This document shows, one piece after another, positions 36,610-45,540 of a DNA stretch of 64,000 bases (its first letter is position 1; each line of letters begins with the position of its first letter). Source of the DNA: Nitrospirillum iridis (GTDB lineage: Bacteria > Pseudomonadota > Alphaproteobacteria > Azospirillales > Azospirillaceae); contig NZ_JACIIZ010000011.1 in NCBI RefSeq assembly GCF_014205765.1, positions 124,001-188,000 on the forward strand. The letters run 5' to 3'. The notes beneath the pieces were generated by a model, which was not told the origin of the DNA, searched no databases, and saw nothing but the letters and a program-made list of their open reading frames with translations. Both the position numbers and the translations under genes were made by a program.

Positions 36610-38688
36610 TCATGGAAGGGCGGGGGTGCCGGTGAGTGGGGTGGATGCTTGGCTACTCAGCGCGTCGCGCGCGGCGGCGCGGATATAGGCCCGCAGGGAA
36701 CGGACCTGATCCCGGGTCAGGGAGGGAAAGGCTGGCATGCCGCGTTCCAGCAGCGCGCCATCGTGCACGACGTTCCAGAACGCGTCCTCCGACAGGGCAA
36801 TGGCGGATTCCCGTAGGTCAGGTGCGGGTGAGCCGGCGCCCTGCATGTTCATGCCATGGCAGGCCAGGCACATGATGGACAGGGCATGGCCCTTGGCCAC
36901 CGCCTTGTCGGTGATGACCAGGGTGGGGTCGTCGACGGCGTGGACCACCATGTCGGGCGCCAGTGACGGCGGCAGCCGCTTCCGCCCATCCAGCGCGAAG
37001 GTCAACAGCCGGCGGGTCTGGGCGCCGTATTTCCAGCCGACGTTGAGGACGCTGGAGACGGCGGCGGTGGTTCCGCCATACCCCACCAGGATCGATACAT
37101 ATTGCCGACCGCGGGCGGCATAACTGATGGGGGCGCCGACGATGCCCAGGCCGGCGTCGAAGCTCCACAAGCGGTCGCCCGTCCGGGCGTCATAAGCGCT
37201 GAACCAGCCGTCGGCCGTGCCCTGAAAGACCAGGCCCCCTGCGGTGGCCAAGGTGCCGCCGTTCCAGATGGTGGGATGCGCCACCTTCCAGCGGGCCGTC
37301 CGCGCCACAGGATCCCAGGCCAGCAGCGCGCCCTTGCCGTCGTCCTTGTCGGCCAGATGGGGCGTGATGGCGACGCCGCTTATGGGAATGTCCGACGGTT
37401 GAGGATGGGTGGAATAGCGGGCCCCCATCTGCATGTAGGGGATGTAGACCAGGCCGGCGGCCGGGCTGTAGGCCATGTCCTGCCAGTTATGGGCCCCCAG
37501 CATGCTGGGGTACATGATGCTCTCGCCGGTCTCATACCGGATGTTCGGCGCCTCCACCGGCCGCCCGGTGGCGAGATCGATATGGTCGGCCCAGGTGACT
37601 TTGCCGATCTTGTCGGCGGAGATCAGCTTTCCCGTTTCCCGGTCCAGCACATAGAAGAAGCCATTGGTGGGCGCCTGCATCAGGACCTTGCGCGGCTTGC
37701 CCTCGATGGGCAGGGTCGCCATGATCATGTTGGCGGTGGCCTTGTAGTCCCAGCTTTCGCCCGGGTTCTCCTGATAGTGCCAGAGGTATTTCCCGGTGTC
37801 GGCGTCCAGCGCCACGATGGAGGCCAGGAACAGGTTGTCCCCGCCGCCAGGGCTGCGCTGCCGGGGATCATAGGGGCCGCCGTTGCCGGTGCCGAGATAA
37901 ATGCGGTTCAGCTCACGGTCGAAGGTGATGCCGTTCCACACGGTGCCCCCGCCGCCGCCTACTTTCCAATAGTCGCCCCCCCAGGACTTCGCCGCCATTT
38001 CCATGACCGGGTCGCCGGCGTTGTCCTCCGGCTTTCCTGGCGTCACGTAAAACCGCCATGCCAAGGCGCCCGTGACCTGGTCGTAGGCGGAGACGAAACC
38101 GCGCGCGTTGGCGTCGGCGCCGCCGTTGCCGATGATCACCTTGCCGTTGAAGGTGCGCGGCGCCCCGGTGATGGTGTGCAGCGTGTTGGGTGGCAGCGTG
38201 TTGACGGTCCACAGTGTCCGGCCGCTTTTCGCGTCCAGGGCCACCAGGCGGCCGTCCAGGACGCCGACGAACACTTTGCCGTTGTCATAGGCGACGCCGC
38301 GGTTGACGCTAAGGGCCTGGCCCAGCTTGGCCGGGTTCACCCGCCATATCTCGGGATCATACTTCCAGACCAACCGGCCGCTGATCCCATCAACGGCGTA
38401 GACGGCCGAGCGGCTGCCCGTGAAATAGAGCACACCGTCGACTGCCAGCGGCGTCGCCTCCAGCGTCACCTCGTCCGGCAGATCGAAAGACCAGGCCAAC
38501 CCGAGCCGACCCGCGTTCTTGGCCGTCAGGGCGGTGAGGCGGCTGTAGCCGCTTTCGTCCGCGCCGCCGCCATGGGTGGTCCAGTTCTCCCCCGCTCCGG
38601 CCTGGTCCGCCGTTGCGCTCCGCGCGGACGGGCTGGTGACTAGAAGCAGCACGGCGCACGCCGTGGAAAACAAGGCGCGGCCGGTCAC
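36610..38688 (-). CDS. PQQ-dependent quinohemoprotein alcohol dehydrogenase
   Basis: 692 residues: signal peptide (CAVLLLVTSPSARSA), eight-bladed PQQ propeller, and a C-terminal cytochrome c domain with CLACH at 607-611 and a distal Met in RGMPAF (about M651). The catalytic Asp is in PGESWDYKAT; the residue two after it is Lys, so it is not the lanthanide type. The usual adjacent Cys-Cys before VNRG is replaced by Gln-Ala (Q124-A125 in GQALSVNRG). Oxidises a primary or secondary alcohol in the periplasm and delivers electrons through the heme. First gene of the minus-strand oxidation cluster. Confidence 0.92.
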   Translation of the reverse strand: MTGRALFSTACAVLLLVTSPSARSATADQAGAGENWTTHGGGADESGYSRLTALTAKNAGRLGLAWSFDLPDEVTLEATPLAVDGVLYFTGSRSAVYAVDGISGRLVWKYDPEIWRVNPAKLGQALSVNRGVAYDNGKVFVGVLDGRLVALDAKSGRTLWTVNTLPPNTLHTITGAPRTFNGKVIIGNGGADANARGFVSAYDQVTGALAWRFYVTPGKPEDNAGDPVMEMAAKSWGGDYWKVGGGGGTVWNGITFDRELNRIYLGTGNGGPYDPRQRSPGGGDNLFLASIVALDADTGKYLWHYQENPGESWDYKATANMIMATLPIEGKPRKVLMQAPTNGFFYVLDRETGKLISADKIGKVTWADHIDLATGRPVEAPNIRYETGESIMYPSMLGAHNWQDMAYSPAAGLVYIPYMQMGARYSTHPQPSDIPISGVAITPHLADKDDGKGALLAWDPVARTARWKVAHPTIWNGGTLATAGGLVFQGTADGWFSAYDARTGDRLWSFDAGLGIVGAPISYAARGRQYVSILVGYGGTTAAVSSVLNVGWKYGAQTRRLLTFALDGRKRLPPSLAPDMVVHAVDDPTLVITDKAVAKGHALSIMCLACHGMNMQGAGSPAPDLRESAIALSEDAFWNVVHDGALLERGMPAFPSLTRDQVRSLRAYIRAAARDALSSQASTPLTGTPALP

Positions 38689-39043
38689 CGTCGCTCACTC
38701 CGGGTCATGGTTTCCTTCCCCCGCCGTGTGGGCCGGTTATTGCGGACCGACCCCACCTTGTCGGCGATGCGACCACCGGGCATAGGCCGTCGATGGAACG
38801 CGAGCACATTTATGATATACAGTGGATCATAAGTGCCTCACGCCGTCCGGTCAACGCCAGTGGATGTTTGACCAGCCAAGGCGGGCGATATCGCTGCCGC
38901 GATCCCCACGCGGGCTCAGCTGTGCCTGGGGTGAATCCAGGATTGCCGTGGACTGCATCTTGGCTCCCCGGCGCTTGCGGGCCGGTTCGGCGGCGCCTAA
39001 CCAAATAGGCGGAATTCGCGAACACGGGTTATGGGAGGAACGG
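38689..39043. promoter_or_regulatory. divergent intergenic region, PQQ dehydrogenase / Hyu operon
   Basis: About 355 bases between a minus-strand and a plus-strand operon. It contains an AT-rich dyad (38810-38832, listed) and a self-complementary GCGATATCGC at 38885-38894 like the one at 28321. No clear -10/-35 pair. Confidence 0.55.
38810..38832. promoter_or_regulatory. operator-like dyad in divergent promoter
   Basis: TTATGAT (38810-38816) and ATCATAA (38826-38832) are perfect complements separated by 9 bases, in an unusually AT-rich patch. Centre-to-centre spacing is about one and a half DNA turns. Location about 120 bases before the PQQ dehydrogenase start and 210 before the small gene at 39044. 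Confidence 0.5.
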
Positions 39044-39274
39044 ATGCCCCAGGGCCCAGGGCGCGCCGGTTCGGGAGTGATCGTGCCCGGCACCGCCGGC
39101 GACACGCCGGACATCCAGGTGCAAGAGGACCGGATGCTGGAAGGTCAGCAGCTGGATGTGGGCATGGCCGTCACGGTCTACGGGGCCAGCCGCCGCCCCC
39201 CGCGACGGGAAGGGGACAAGGCGTCCACGCCAGTCCTCCCCCATGTCATCGCTCCCCCCGTCACCGAACATTGA
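39044..39274 (+). CDS. possible small protein before hyuB, unknown
   Basis: 76 residues. A strong ribosome site GGAGG lies five bases before the ATG at 39044, better than most starts in this window. The sequence is Gly/Pro/Arg-rich (MPQGPGRAGSGVIVPGTAGD, then QEDRMLEGQQLDVGMAVTVYG) with no recognised family. Its stop is 29 bases before the hyuB start, so it would be the first gene of the operon. It could be a leader, a real small protein or chance; codon use is unremarkable. Confidence 0.4.
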   Translation: MPQGPGRAGSGVIVPGTAGDTPDIQVQEDRMLEGQQLDVGMAVTVYGASRRPPRREGDKASTPVLPHVIAPPVTEH

Positions 39275-39303
39275 CAAGACGTTCCGAGAATGAGGCCGCC
39301 CCC

Positions 39304-41124
39304 ATGTCCTATGAACTGAATCGCAGGCTTGCCGCCCGGCGCCCACCGCTTCCGACCACGGCGACGGTCGATCCGGTGACGGCCGCCATCATCCGTGGCG
39401 CCTTCGAGACCGTGTGTTTCGAGGCCGCCACCTACCTGGGCCGGGCCGCGTCCTCGCCCATCATCAACCAGTCGAATGAGCGCAACGCGGCGATCGTCGA
39501 TGCGCACGGCCGGCTGGCGATGGGGTCCATCGGCACGCCGCACCTCACCTTCGTCAACCAGATGATGGTGCGCTGGGCCCTGATGAACCTGAAGGAGTAC
39601 GACATCGGCCCGGGCGACGTGCTGCTGTCCAACGATCCGGACCATGGGGGCGGGCACCTGCCGGACTACTGCGTCTATGCCCCCGTGTTCGATGATAACG
39701 GCGAACTGATCCTGTTCCAGAGCCTGCAGGCCCATCAGGGCGACACCGGCGGCAAGGACCCCGGCGGCTTCACCCTGGAAGCCACGGACATATTCACCGA
39801 GGGCGTTTCGTTTCCTTGCCTGAAGCTGGCGCATCGGGGCGAAAAGCGCATGGACGTGATCCGCATGGTGGAACGCAACAACCGTTTCGCCACCTTCGCC
39901 GGGGATCTGGCGGCGATGATCGGCGGGGTGCAGAAGGCGGCGGGCTCGCTGCAGGCCCTCATCCGCCGCTACGGTTCCGACACGGTCAAGGCGGCCATCA
40001 ACCTGTCGATCGAGCAGACGGAGCGGCGAGTGCGGGAAGAGGTGGCGCGGTGGCCCGACGGCAGTTACGAGGCCACCGTCCTGATCGATCACGACACCGT
40101 GGGCACCAAGGACGTCAAGGTGCATGTCACCTGCACCGTGAAGGGCGACCAGCTGACGGTCGACCTGACCGGCACGGACGACCGGCCCAACCTGGTGGGT
40201 GTCTGGAACACTTATGCCAACAGCCGCTCTTACGTCATGATCCAAGTATGCGCGGCCGTCGATCCCACCATCGTGAAGAACGAGGGCATGTTCGACGCCA
40301 TTGACATCGTCATCCCCGAAGGTTGCATCGCCCAGCCGCCCGCCAACAAGCCCGCGGCCCTGGGTTCCTTCCATCCGGCGTGCGAGATCACCGAAGCCGT
40401 CTGCCTGGCCCTATCCCGAGTGGTGCCGGAGCGCTCCGCTCCGCAGCTCTACAAGATCGGCATGCCGAACGCGGTCATCGGCTTCGACGCCAAGGGCGGC
40501 ATGTGGATGGACCAGGGCGTCGACTGCCGCTCCATGGATGTCTCCGCCGTCCAGGGGATAGACGGCTGGGGATCCTGCCCCGTCAGCCTGGGTAATCTGA
40601 TCCTGTCTGAAGCCGAGGACGCGGAAGTGCGCTTCCCCATCCTCAACATCGGCCGCGAGATGACCACCGATGGCGGTGGCGCGGGGCAATGGCGCGGTGC
40701 GCCCGGCAGCCTGAACGTCAAACAGGTCCTGGTGCCGACCATGGCGATGGCCTGGATGGTCTCCGCCGACCATCCGCTGCGCGGCGTGTGCGGCGGTGAT
40801 GATGCCATTCCCTACAGCAACCGGTTCGAGGTGGGGACGGAGCGCGAATACAAGATCGAGCGGACGGCCCAGGCGCAACTGCCGGCCGGCGCCGTCATCG
40901 CCTACCAGCACGGCGGTGGCGCCGGTTTTGGCCTTGCCCTGGATCGCGATCCGGAGGCGGTCAAGGAGGATGTGCTGGATGAATACGTCAGCGTGGAGGC
41001 GGCGCGGGACCGGTACGGCGTCGTGCTGACCGGCCGCCTTGACGACTATGACCTGACGGTTGATGCCGTCGCAACCGAAGTGCTGCGGGCCCGGATGCGC
41101 GCGCTGCGTGCGGTTGCGGCGTGA
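39304..41124 (+). CDS. hyuB: hydantoinase B / oxoprolinase / acetone-carboxylase-type subunit
   Basis: 606 residues. Start at the ATG at 39304 (MSYELNRRLAARRPP), which begins the family region; the open frame before it is not conserved-looking. Seen: SNERNAAIVDAHGRLAMGSIGTPHLTF-type N-terminal block, LLSNDPDHGGGHLPDY (metal-binding region), and the DGGGAGQWRGAPG-type stretch near 540. Members of this family act with a HyuA-like subunit in ATP-dependent ring opening of hydantoins or oxoproline, or in carboxylation of ketones. The actual substrate is not visible. Followed 11 bases later by hyuA. Confidence 0.9.
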   Translation: MSYELNRRLAARRPPLPTTATVDPVTAAIIRGAFETVCFEAATYLGRAASSPIINQSNERNAAIVDAHGRLAMGSIGTPHLTFVNQMMVRWALMNLKEYDIGPGDVLLSNDPDHGGGHLPDYCVYAPVFDDNGELILFQSLQAHQGDTGGKDPGGFTLEATDIFTEGVSFPCLKLAHRGEKRMDVIRMVERNNRFATFAGDLAAMIGGVQKAAGSLQALIRRYGSDTVKAAINLSIEQTERRVREEVARWPDGSYEATVLIDHDTVGTKDVKVHVTCTVKGDQLTVDLTGTDDRPNLVGVWNTYANSRSYVMIQVCAAVDPTIVKNEGMFDAIDIVIPEGCIAQPPANKPAALGSFHPACEITEAVCLALSRVVPERSAPQLYKIGMPNAVIGFDAKGGMWMDQGVDCRSMDVSAVQGIDGWGSCPVSLGNLILSEAEDAEVRFPILNIGREMTTDGGGAGQWRGAPGSLNVKQVLVPTMAMAWMVSADHPLRGVCGGDDAIPYSNRFEVGTEREYKIERTAQAQLPAGAVIAYQHGGGAGFGLALDRDPEAVKEDVLDEYVSVEAARDRYGVVLTGRLDDYDLTVDAVATEVLRARMRALRAVAA

Positions 41125-41135
41125 AGGGGGATTTC

Positions 41136-43208
41136 ATGACGTATCGCGTGGGTATCGACGTTGGTGGCACGTTCACCGACTTCGCGATGTTGAAGGGCGG
41201 CCAGGTCATCCTTCACAAGAACCTCTCCACACCCGAGGACCGCTCGGTCGGGGTTATGAACGGCTTGGCCGCCCTGGCCGGGAAGGAGGGGCTGGATCTG
41301 GCAGACTTCCTGGGCCAATGCGATGCCATCGTTCACGGCACGACGGTGGCCGACAACACACTGATCGAGATGAATGGCGCGCTCACCGGCCTGATCACCA
41401 CTGAAGGCTTCCGCGACGAGATCGAGTACCGGCGCGGGTTCAAGGAGGACATCTGGGACGTTCGCCTGGAACCGCCCAAGCAGATCACCCCGCGCCGCCG
41501 CCGCCTCACGGTGCCCGAGCGCATGCTGCATGACGGGACCGTCCACAAGGCGCTGGACGACGCCGCGGTGCGCGAGGCTTGCCGCCGCCTGGCGAAACAG
41601 GGGGTGCAATCCGTGGCGGTTTCGCTGCTGTTCTCCTTCGTCAACCCGGCGCATGAAAAGCGCGTGGCGGAAATCGTGGCGGAGGAGATGCCGGGCGTGC
41701 AGGTGTCCGTGTCCCACCAGGTGCTGCCGCGGTCGCCGGAATATGACCGGACCAGTACGACGGTGGTGAACGCCTATGTGGCGCCGCGCGTGACCTCTTA
41801 CCTGGAAAGCCTGGTCACGCGGCTGAAGGGGGCCGGCTACCGCCGCCAGATGATGGTCATGCAGGCGTCCGGCGGCGTCATGACCAAGGAATATATCGCG
41901 GGCTCACCCATCCGCGTGCTGGCCTCCGGACCGGCCGGCGGGGTGGTGGGGTCGGCCCACGTCGGGGCCGCCAAGGGGCATCCCAACCTGCTGTGCGTCG
42001 ACATGGGTGGCACGTCCTACGACATGTCCCTGGTGCTCAACGGTGCCGCGCCGGCGGAGGCGGGCTGGAACATGCACCACCGCTATCTGATCGGCGTGCC
42101 GATGGTGAAGGTGGAGACGCTGGGGGCGGGGGGCGGTTCCATCTGCCACGTCAACGGCGGTGCGCTTCAGGTGGGGCCGGCCTCGGCCGGATCGGAACCA
42201 GGACCGATCTGCTACGGCCGGGGCGGCACGCGCCCGACCGTCACCGACGCGCTGGTCATGCTGGGCATCCTGTCCACGGATGAGGGCTTCGCCGGCGGCA
42301 GCTTCCGGCTGACGCGCGCCGGCGTGGAAGAGGCCTTCGCCGAGATCGGCGCCGCGCTGGGCTGTTCGGCCGAGGCGGCGGCGTTCGACTGCTGGCGCGT
42401 CGTGAACGCGAACATGAGCCAGGGCGTGCGGCGGACCACGGCCGGCAAGGGCATCGCCCCTCAGGACCTCGTCATGCTGGCCTACGGCGGCAACGGCCCG
42501 GCCTTTGCCGGCATCCAGGCCGAGGATCTGGGCATCGGCCGCGTGCTGGTGCCCAAGGCGTCGCCCACCTTCTCGGCCTTGGGCACTTTGGTGGCCAACC
42601 CCAGCATTGATGAGGAACGGTCCTGTATCGCCAAGGCCGACGCGCTGGATCTGTCTAAGCTGAAGGCGCTGTGGGCTGAACTGGCCGGCCGGGCCGAGCG
42701 GTATTTCGCCGACGCCGGCTTCCGGACGGACCAGGTGGTGGCGAACTACCAGATGAACATGCGCTATGCCGGGCAGAATTTCGCGTTGACCTTCGATGTG
42801 CGGGCCGACGGGCGCCTGCACGATCTCGATTTCATCGACGCCACGCTTGGGGAAAGGGCTGTCGCCCTTTTCAATGAGCGCCACATGGCCGAATACAACC
42901 ATATCCGGGAGTTCGAGACGCCGGAGGTCATCGGCGTGCGCCTCGCCTCCCATGTGGCCACCGCCTCGCCCCCCGTGGCCGCCGGCTTCGACGCGCCGCG
43001 GGCGCGGCCCACGCCGGCCAAGACACGGCGGGCCAATCTGGGCCGGGGATTCCAGGTGACGGACGTTTTCCAGGGCGGCGACCTGAAACCGGGGCATGAG
43101 ATTGCCGGACCCGCCATCATCGATGAGACCTTCACCACCATTGTGGTCTATCCGGGCTGGCGGGCGGTCGTCGACGATGCCGGCGACTATGAATTGAACC
43201 GTGTCTGA
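41136..43208 (+). CDS. hyuA: hydantoinase A / oxoprolinase-type subunit
   Basis: 690 residues from the ATG at 41136, with AAGGGGG upstream. The N-terminal nucleotide-binding signature RVGIDVGGTFTDF and the second phosphate loop VDMGGTSYDMSLV are of the actin/hexokinase-like type seen in HyuA. GTTVADNTLIE and LGAGGGSI are other conserved blocks. Works with HyuB; ATP is used to activate the substrate. Its stop overlaps the next gene by 8 bases, so the kinase-fold protein is part of the same unit. Confidence 0.92.
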   Translation: MTYRVGIDVGGTFTDFAMLKGGQVILHKNLSTPEDRSVGVMNGLAALAGKEGLDLADFLGQCDAIVHGTTVADNTLIEMNGALTGLITTEGFRDEIEYRRGFKEDIWDVRLEPPKQITPRRRRLTVPERMLHDGTVHKALDDAAVREACRRLAKQGVQSVAVSLLFSFVNPAHEKRVAEIVAEEMPGVQVSVSHQVLPRSPEYDRTSTTVVNAYVAPRVTSYLESLVTRLKGAGYRRQMMVMQASGGVMTKEYIAGSPIRVLASGPAGGVVGSAHVGAAKGHPNLLCVDMGGTSYDMSLVLNGAAPAEAGWNMHHRYLIGVPMVKVETLGAGGGSICHVNGGALQVGPASAGSEPGPICYGRGGTRPTVTDALVMLGILSTDEGFAGGSFRLTRAGVEEAFAEIGAALGCSAEAAAFDCWRVVNANMSQGVRRTTAGKGIAPQDLVMLAYGGNGPAFAGIQAEDLGIGRVLVPKASPTFSALGTLVANPSIDEERSCIAKADALDLSKLKALWAELAGRAERYFADAGFRTDQVVANYQMNMRYAGQNFALTFDVRADGRLHDLDFIDATLGERAVALFNERHMAEYNHIREFETPEVIGVRLASHVATASPPVAAGFDAPRARPTPAKTRRANLGRGFQVTDVFQGGDLKPGHEIAGPAIIDETFTTIVVYPGWRAVVDDAGDYELNRV

Positions 43209-44532
43209 AGGACCCGCGACGACGGCGCTGGGCTGCGAGGCGGAGCGGCATTGGGTCAGGGGGGACCGGACCGGCCTGGCCATTCCGGCGCACCCCGAGG
43301 CCCTGCTTGTCGCGGGTGACGGCTTCCTCACCGGGGCCTTCCAGGCCGCCGGCGCGTTGGCGGCGGACAATCGCGTCACGCAAATCGCGGCGGTGGAGGA
43401 TTGTCCGGGCGGCAGCACCGGGCGCAAGCTGTTCCTGCGGCTGACTTATGAAAAGCCGGCCGCCGGCCTGCCAACGGATCTGTTCGTCAAATTCTCCCGT
43501 GATTTCGACGACCCGATCCGCGATCGCGCCAAGGACCAGCTGGCGCCGGAGGTGCGGTTCGCGGAGCTGTCGCGGCATCCCGCCTTTCCCATCGCCGTGC
43601 CTCGCACCCTGTTCGGGGATTATGAGGCGGCGTCGGGCACGGGATTGTTGATCACCGAACGGGTGGCGTTCGGGGTCGGCGGCATCGAACGGCATCACGA
43701 AAAGTGCCTGGACTATCTGATGCCCGATCCGCTGGCGCACTATTCCGCGATCGTCACGGCGCTGGGCCGCCTGGCCGGAGCCGGCCAGGCCGGAGCCCTC
43801 GCCGATGAGGTTCGGGCGCTGTTCCCGTACGATGCGGAGGGGGCAGCCGCCCGCGACCCCATCCGGTACGATGCCGCCCGCCTGCAGGGCCGCGTCGGCC
43901 GGCTGGCCGATTTCGTGCGGGACTATCCCAGGCTGCTGCCCGAACGGCTCCGCGCGCCAGTCTTCCTGGCGCGCCTGGCGGATGATATGCCCGAGGCCGT
44001 GGCGCGCGCGGGCGCGGTCAAGCGCTTCCTGGCCGGGGATACGGCCTTCGTCTCGCTCTGTCATTGGAACGGCAACGTGGACAACGCCTGGTTCTGGCGG
44101 GATGCCGCGGGGCACCTGCGGTGCGGCCTGATGGATTGGGGGCGGGTGGGGCAGATGCACGTTGCCCTGGCCCTCTGGGGTACGTTGAGCGCCGCGGAGC
44201 CGGACCTGCTGGCCAACCATCTGGATGCGCTGCTTGGCCTTTTCCTGGCGGAATTGGCGGCGGCCGGGGGTGGCGCCCATGCCGTGGAACGGCTGAGGGA
44301 GCGGCTGTTCCTTTACGTCGCCACCATGGGCTTGGCCTGGCTGATGGACGCGCCCGCGCTGATCCGGCGTGAATTGCCCGCCCTGGATCCGGCGTGGGAT
44401 CGCTACGCCGCCTGTTTCAGTGGAAACGAGGTGGCGCGCACCCAGCTGCACATGCTGACCAATTTCCTGACGCTATGGGAGCGGCACGATTTCGGCCGCC
44501 TGCTGGCCGGTTTCCCGGCCAGCGTGGCATGA
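43201..44532 (+). CDS. protein of the aminoglycoside-phosphotransferase/kinase fold, probable pseudokinase
   Basis: 443 residues beginning at a GTG that overlaps the hyuA stop. The layout is kinase-like: Lys in DLFVKFSRD (K97), helix-C Glu in APEVRF (E117), catalytic loop HWNGNVDN (288-295), metal Asp in LMDWG (D312). Against the usual HGDxxxxN loop the catalytic Asp is Asn (N290), while the metal ligands Asn295 and Asp312 are kept. That suggests weak or no phosphotransfer, or a different chemistry. Coupling with hyuBA points to a role with that enzyme. No closer family recognised. Confidence 0.75.
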   Translation: MSEGPATTALGCEAERHWVRGDRTGLAIPAHPEALLVAGDGFLTGAFQAAGALAADNRVTQIAAVEDCPGGSTGRKLFLRLTYEKPAAGLPTDLFVKFSRDFDDPIRDRAKDQLAPEVRFAELSRHPAFPIAVPRTLFGDYEAASGTGLLITERVAFGVGGIERHHEKCLDYLMPDPLAHYSAIVTALGRLAGAGQAGALADEVRALFPYDAEGAAARDPIRYDAARLQGRVGRLADFVRDYPRLLPERLRAPVFLARLADDMPEAVARAGAVKRFLAGDTAFVSLCHWNGNVDNAWFWRDAAGHLRCGLMDWGRVGQMHVALALWGTLSAAEPDLLANHLDALLGLFLAELAAAGGGAHAVERLRERLFLYVATMGLAWLMDAPALIRRELPALDPAWDRYAACFSGNEVARTQLHMLTNFLTLWERHDFGRLLAGFPASVA

Positions 44533-44550
44533 CCGTCAGTCCAAGGCCCG

Positions 44551-45540
44551 TCAGCCCAGAACCGAGCGGACGGCGGCCACGATGTCGTCCGGTTGGACGA
44601 GGTACGCGGCCTCCAGCGGTTTGGAGAAGGGCACAGGGGAATAGGGCGCACCCAGGCGGCGGATGGGCGCCTTAAGCGCGCCGAACAGTTCTTCCTGGAT
44701 GGTCGCCGCGATCTCCGCGCCGACGCCATGGTTGCGCAACGCCTCGTGCACGATCACGGCGCGGCCGGTCTTCCTGACCGACGCCAGCACGGTTTCCCGG
44801 TCCCAGGGCGCTACCGTGCGCAGGTCGATCAATTCGACCGACACGCCCTCGGCCTTCAGCGCCTCGGTGGCCTTGCGGGCTGTCAGCACCATGGCGGAAT
44901 AGGCGACGATGGTGACGTCGCCGCCCTCTTCCACGATCCTGGCCTTGCCCAGCGGGATGGGGGCCAGGTCGTTCGGCACCTCTTCAAACGTCCGCAGCGT
45001 CATGGCGCTCATGATCATCAGGCAGGGATCAGGATCGTCGATGCAGGACAGCATCAGCCCAAAATAATCGCTGGGCGTCGAGGGTGCCACGACCTTGATG
45101 CCGGCGGCGTGGGCGAACCAAGCCTCCAGGTGATCGGCGTGCTGGCCCGCTGTCGAGACGCCGGCGCCGGTCAGGGTGTGGATGGTGAGGGGCACGCTGG
45201 TCTGGCCACCCGACATGAAGCGCAGCTTGGCCGCGTGGTTGAAGATCATGTCCATGGCCACCGTCGTGAAATTCATCAGCATGATCTCAGCGACCGGCTT
45301 GTAACCGCCGATGGCGGCACCGATGGCGGCGCCGATGATGGCTTGCTCGGAAATGGGGGTGGACTTGACACGCTCGTCACCGAAGCGGGTGGACAGGCCC
45401 CGGGTGGTGCCGACGACACCGCCGCCCTCGCGGTCGGCCACATCCTCGCCCAGCACGATGACCTTGGGATCCTGCGCCATGGCCCGGGCGATGGCGGCGT
45501 TCACGGCGGCGATGCCGTTCAGTTTTGTCGTTGCGGTCAT
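44551..45540 (-). CDS. thiamine-diphosphate-dependent 2-oxoacid dehydrogenase E1, beta subunit
   Basis: 329 residues from the ATG at 45540, whose first base is the last base of the E1 alpha stop (TGATG); an in-frame GTG one codon earlier is unlikely. Seen: VIVLGEDVADREGGGVVG, ISEQAIIGAAIGAA and the C-terminal VIVHEALRNHGVG and GAPYSPVPFS of the transketolase C-terminal domain. Acetoin/pyruvate/branched-chain type cannot be told apart. Forms the E1 with the alpha subunit upstream. Confidence 0.94.
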   Translation of the reverse strand: MTATTKLNGIAAVNAAIARAMAQDPKVIVLGEDVADREGGGVVGTTRGLSTRFGDERVKSTPISEQAIIGAAIGAAIGGYKPVAEIMLMNFTTVAMDMIFNHAAKLRFMSGGQTSVPLTIHTLTGAGVSTAGQHADHLEAWFAHAAGIKVVAPSTPSDYFGLMLSCIDDPDPCLMIMSAMTLRTFEEVPNDLAPIPLGKARIVEEGGDVTIVAYSAMVLTARKATEALKAEGVSVELIDLRTVAPWDRETVLASVRKTGRAVIVHEALRNHGVGAEIAATIQEELFGALKAPIRRLGAPYSPVPFSKPLEAAYLVQPDDIVAAVRSVLG

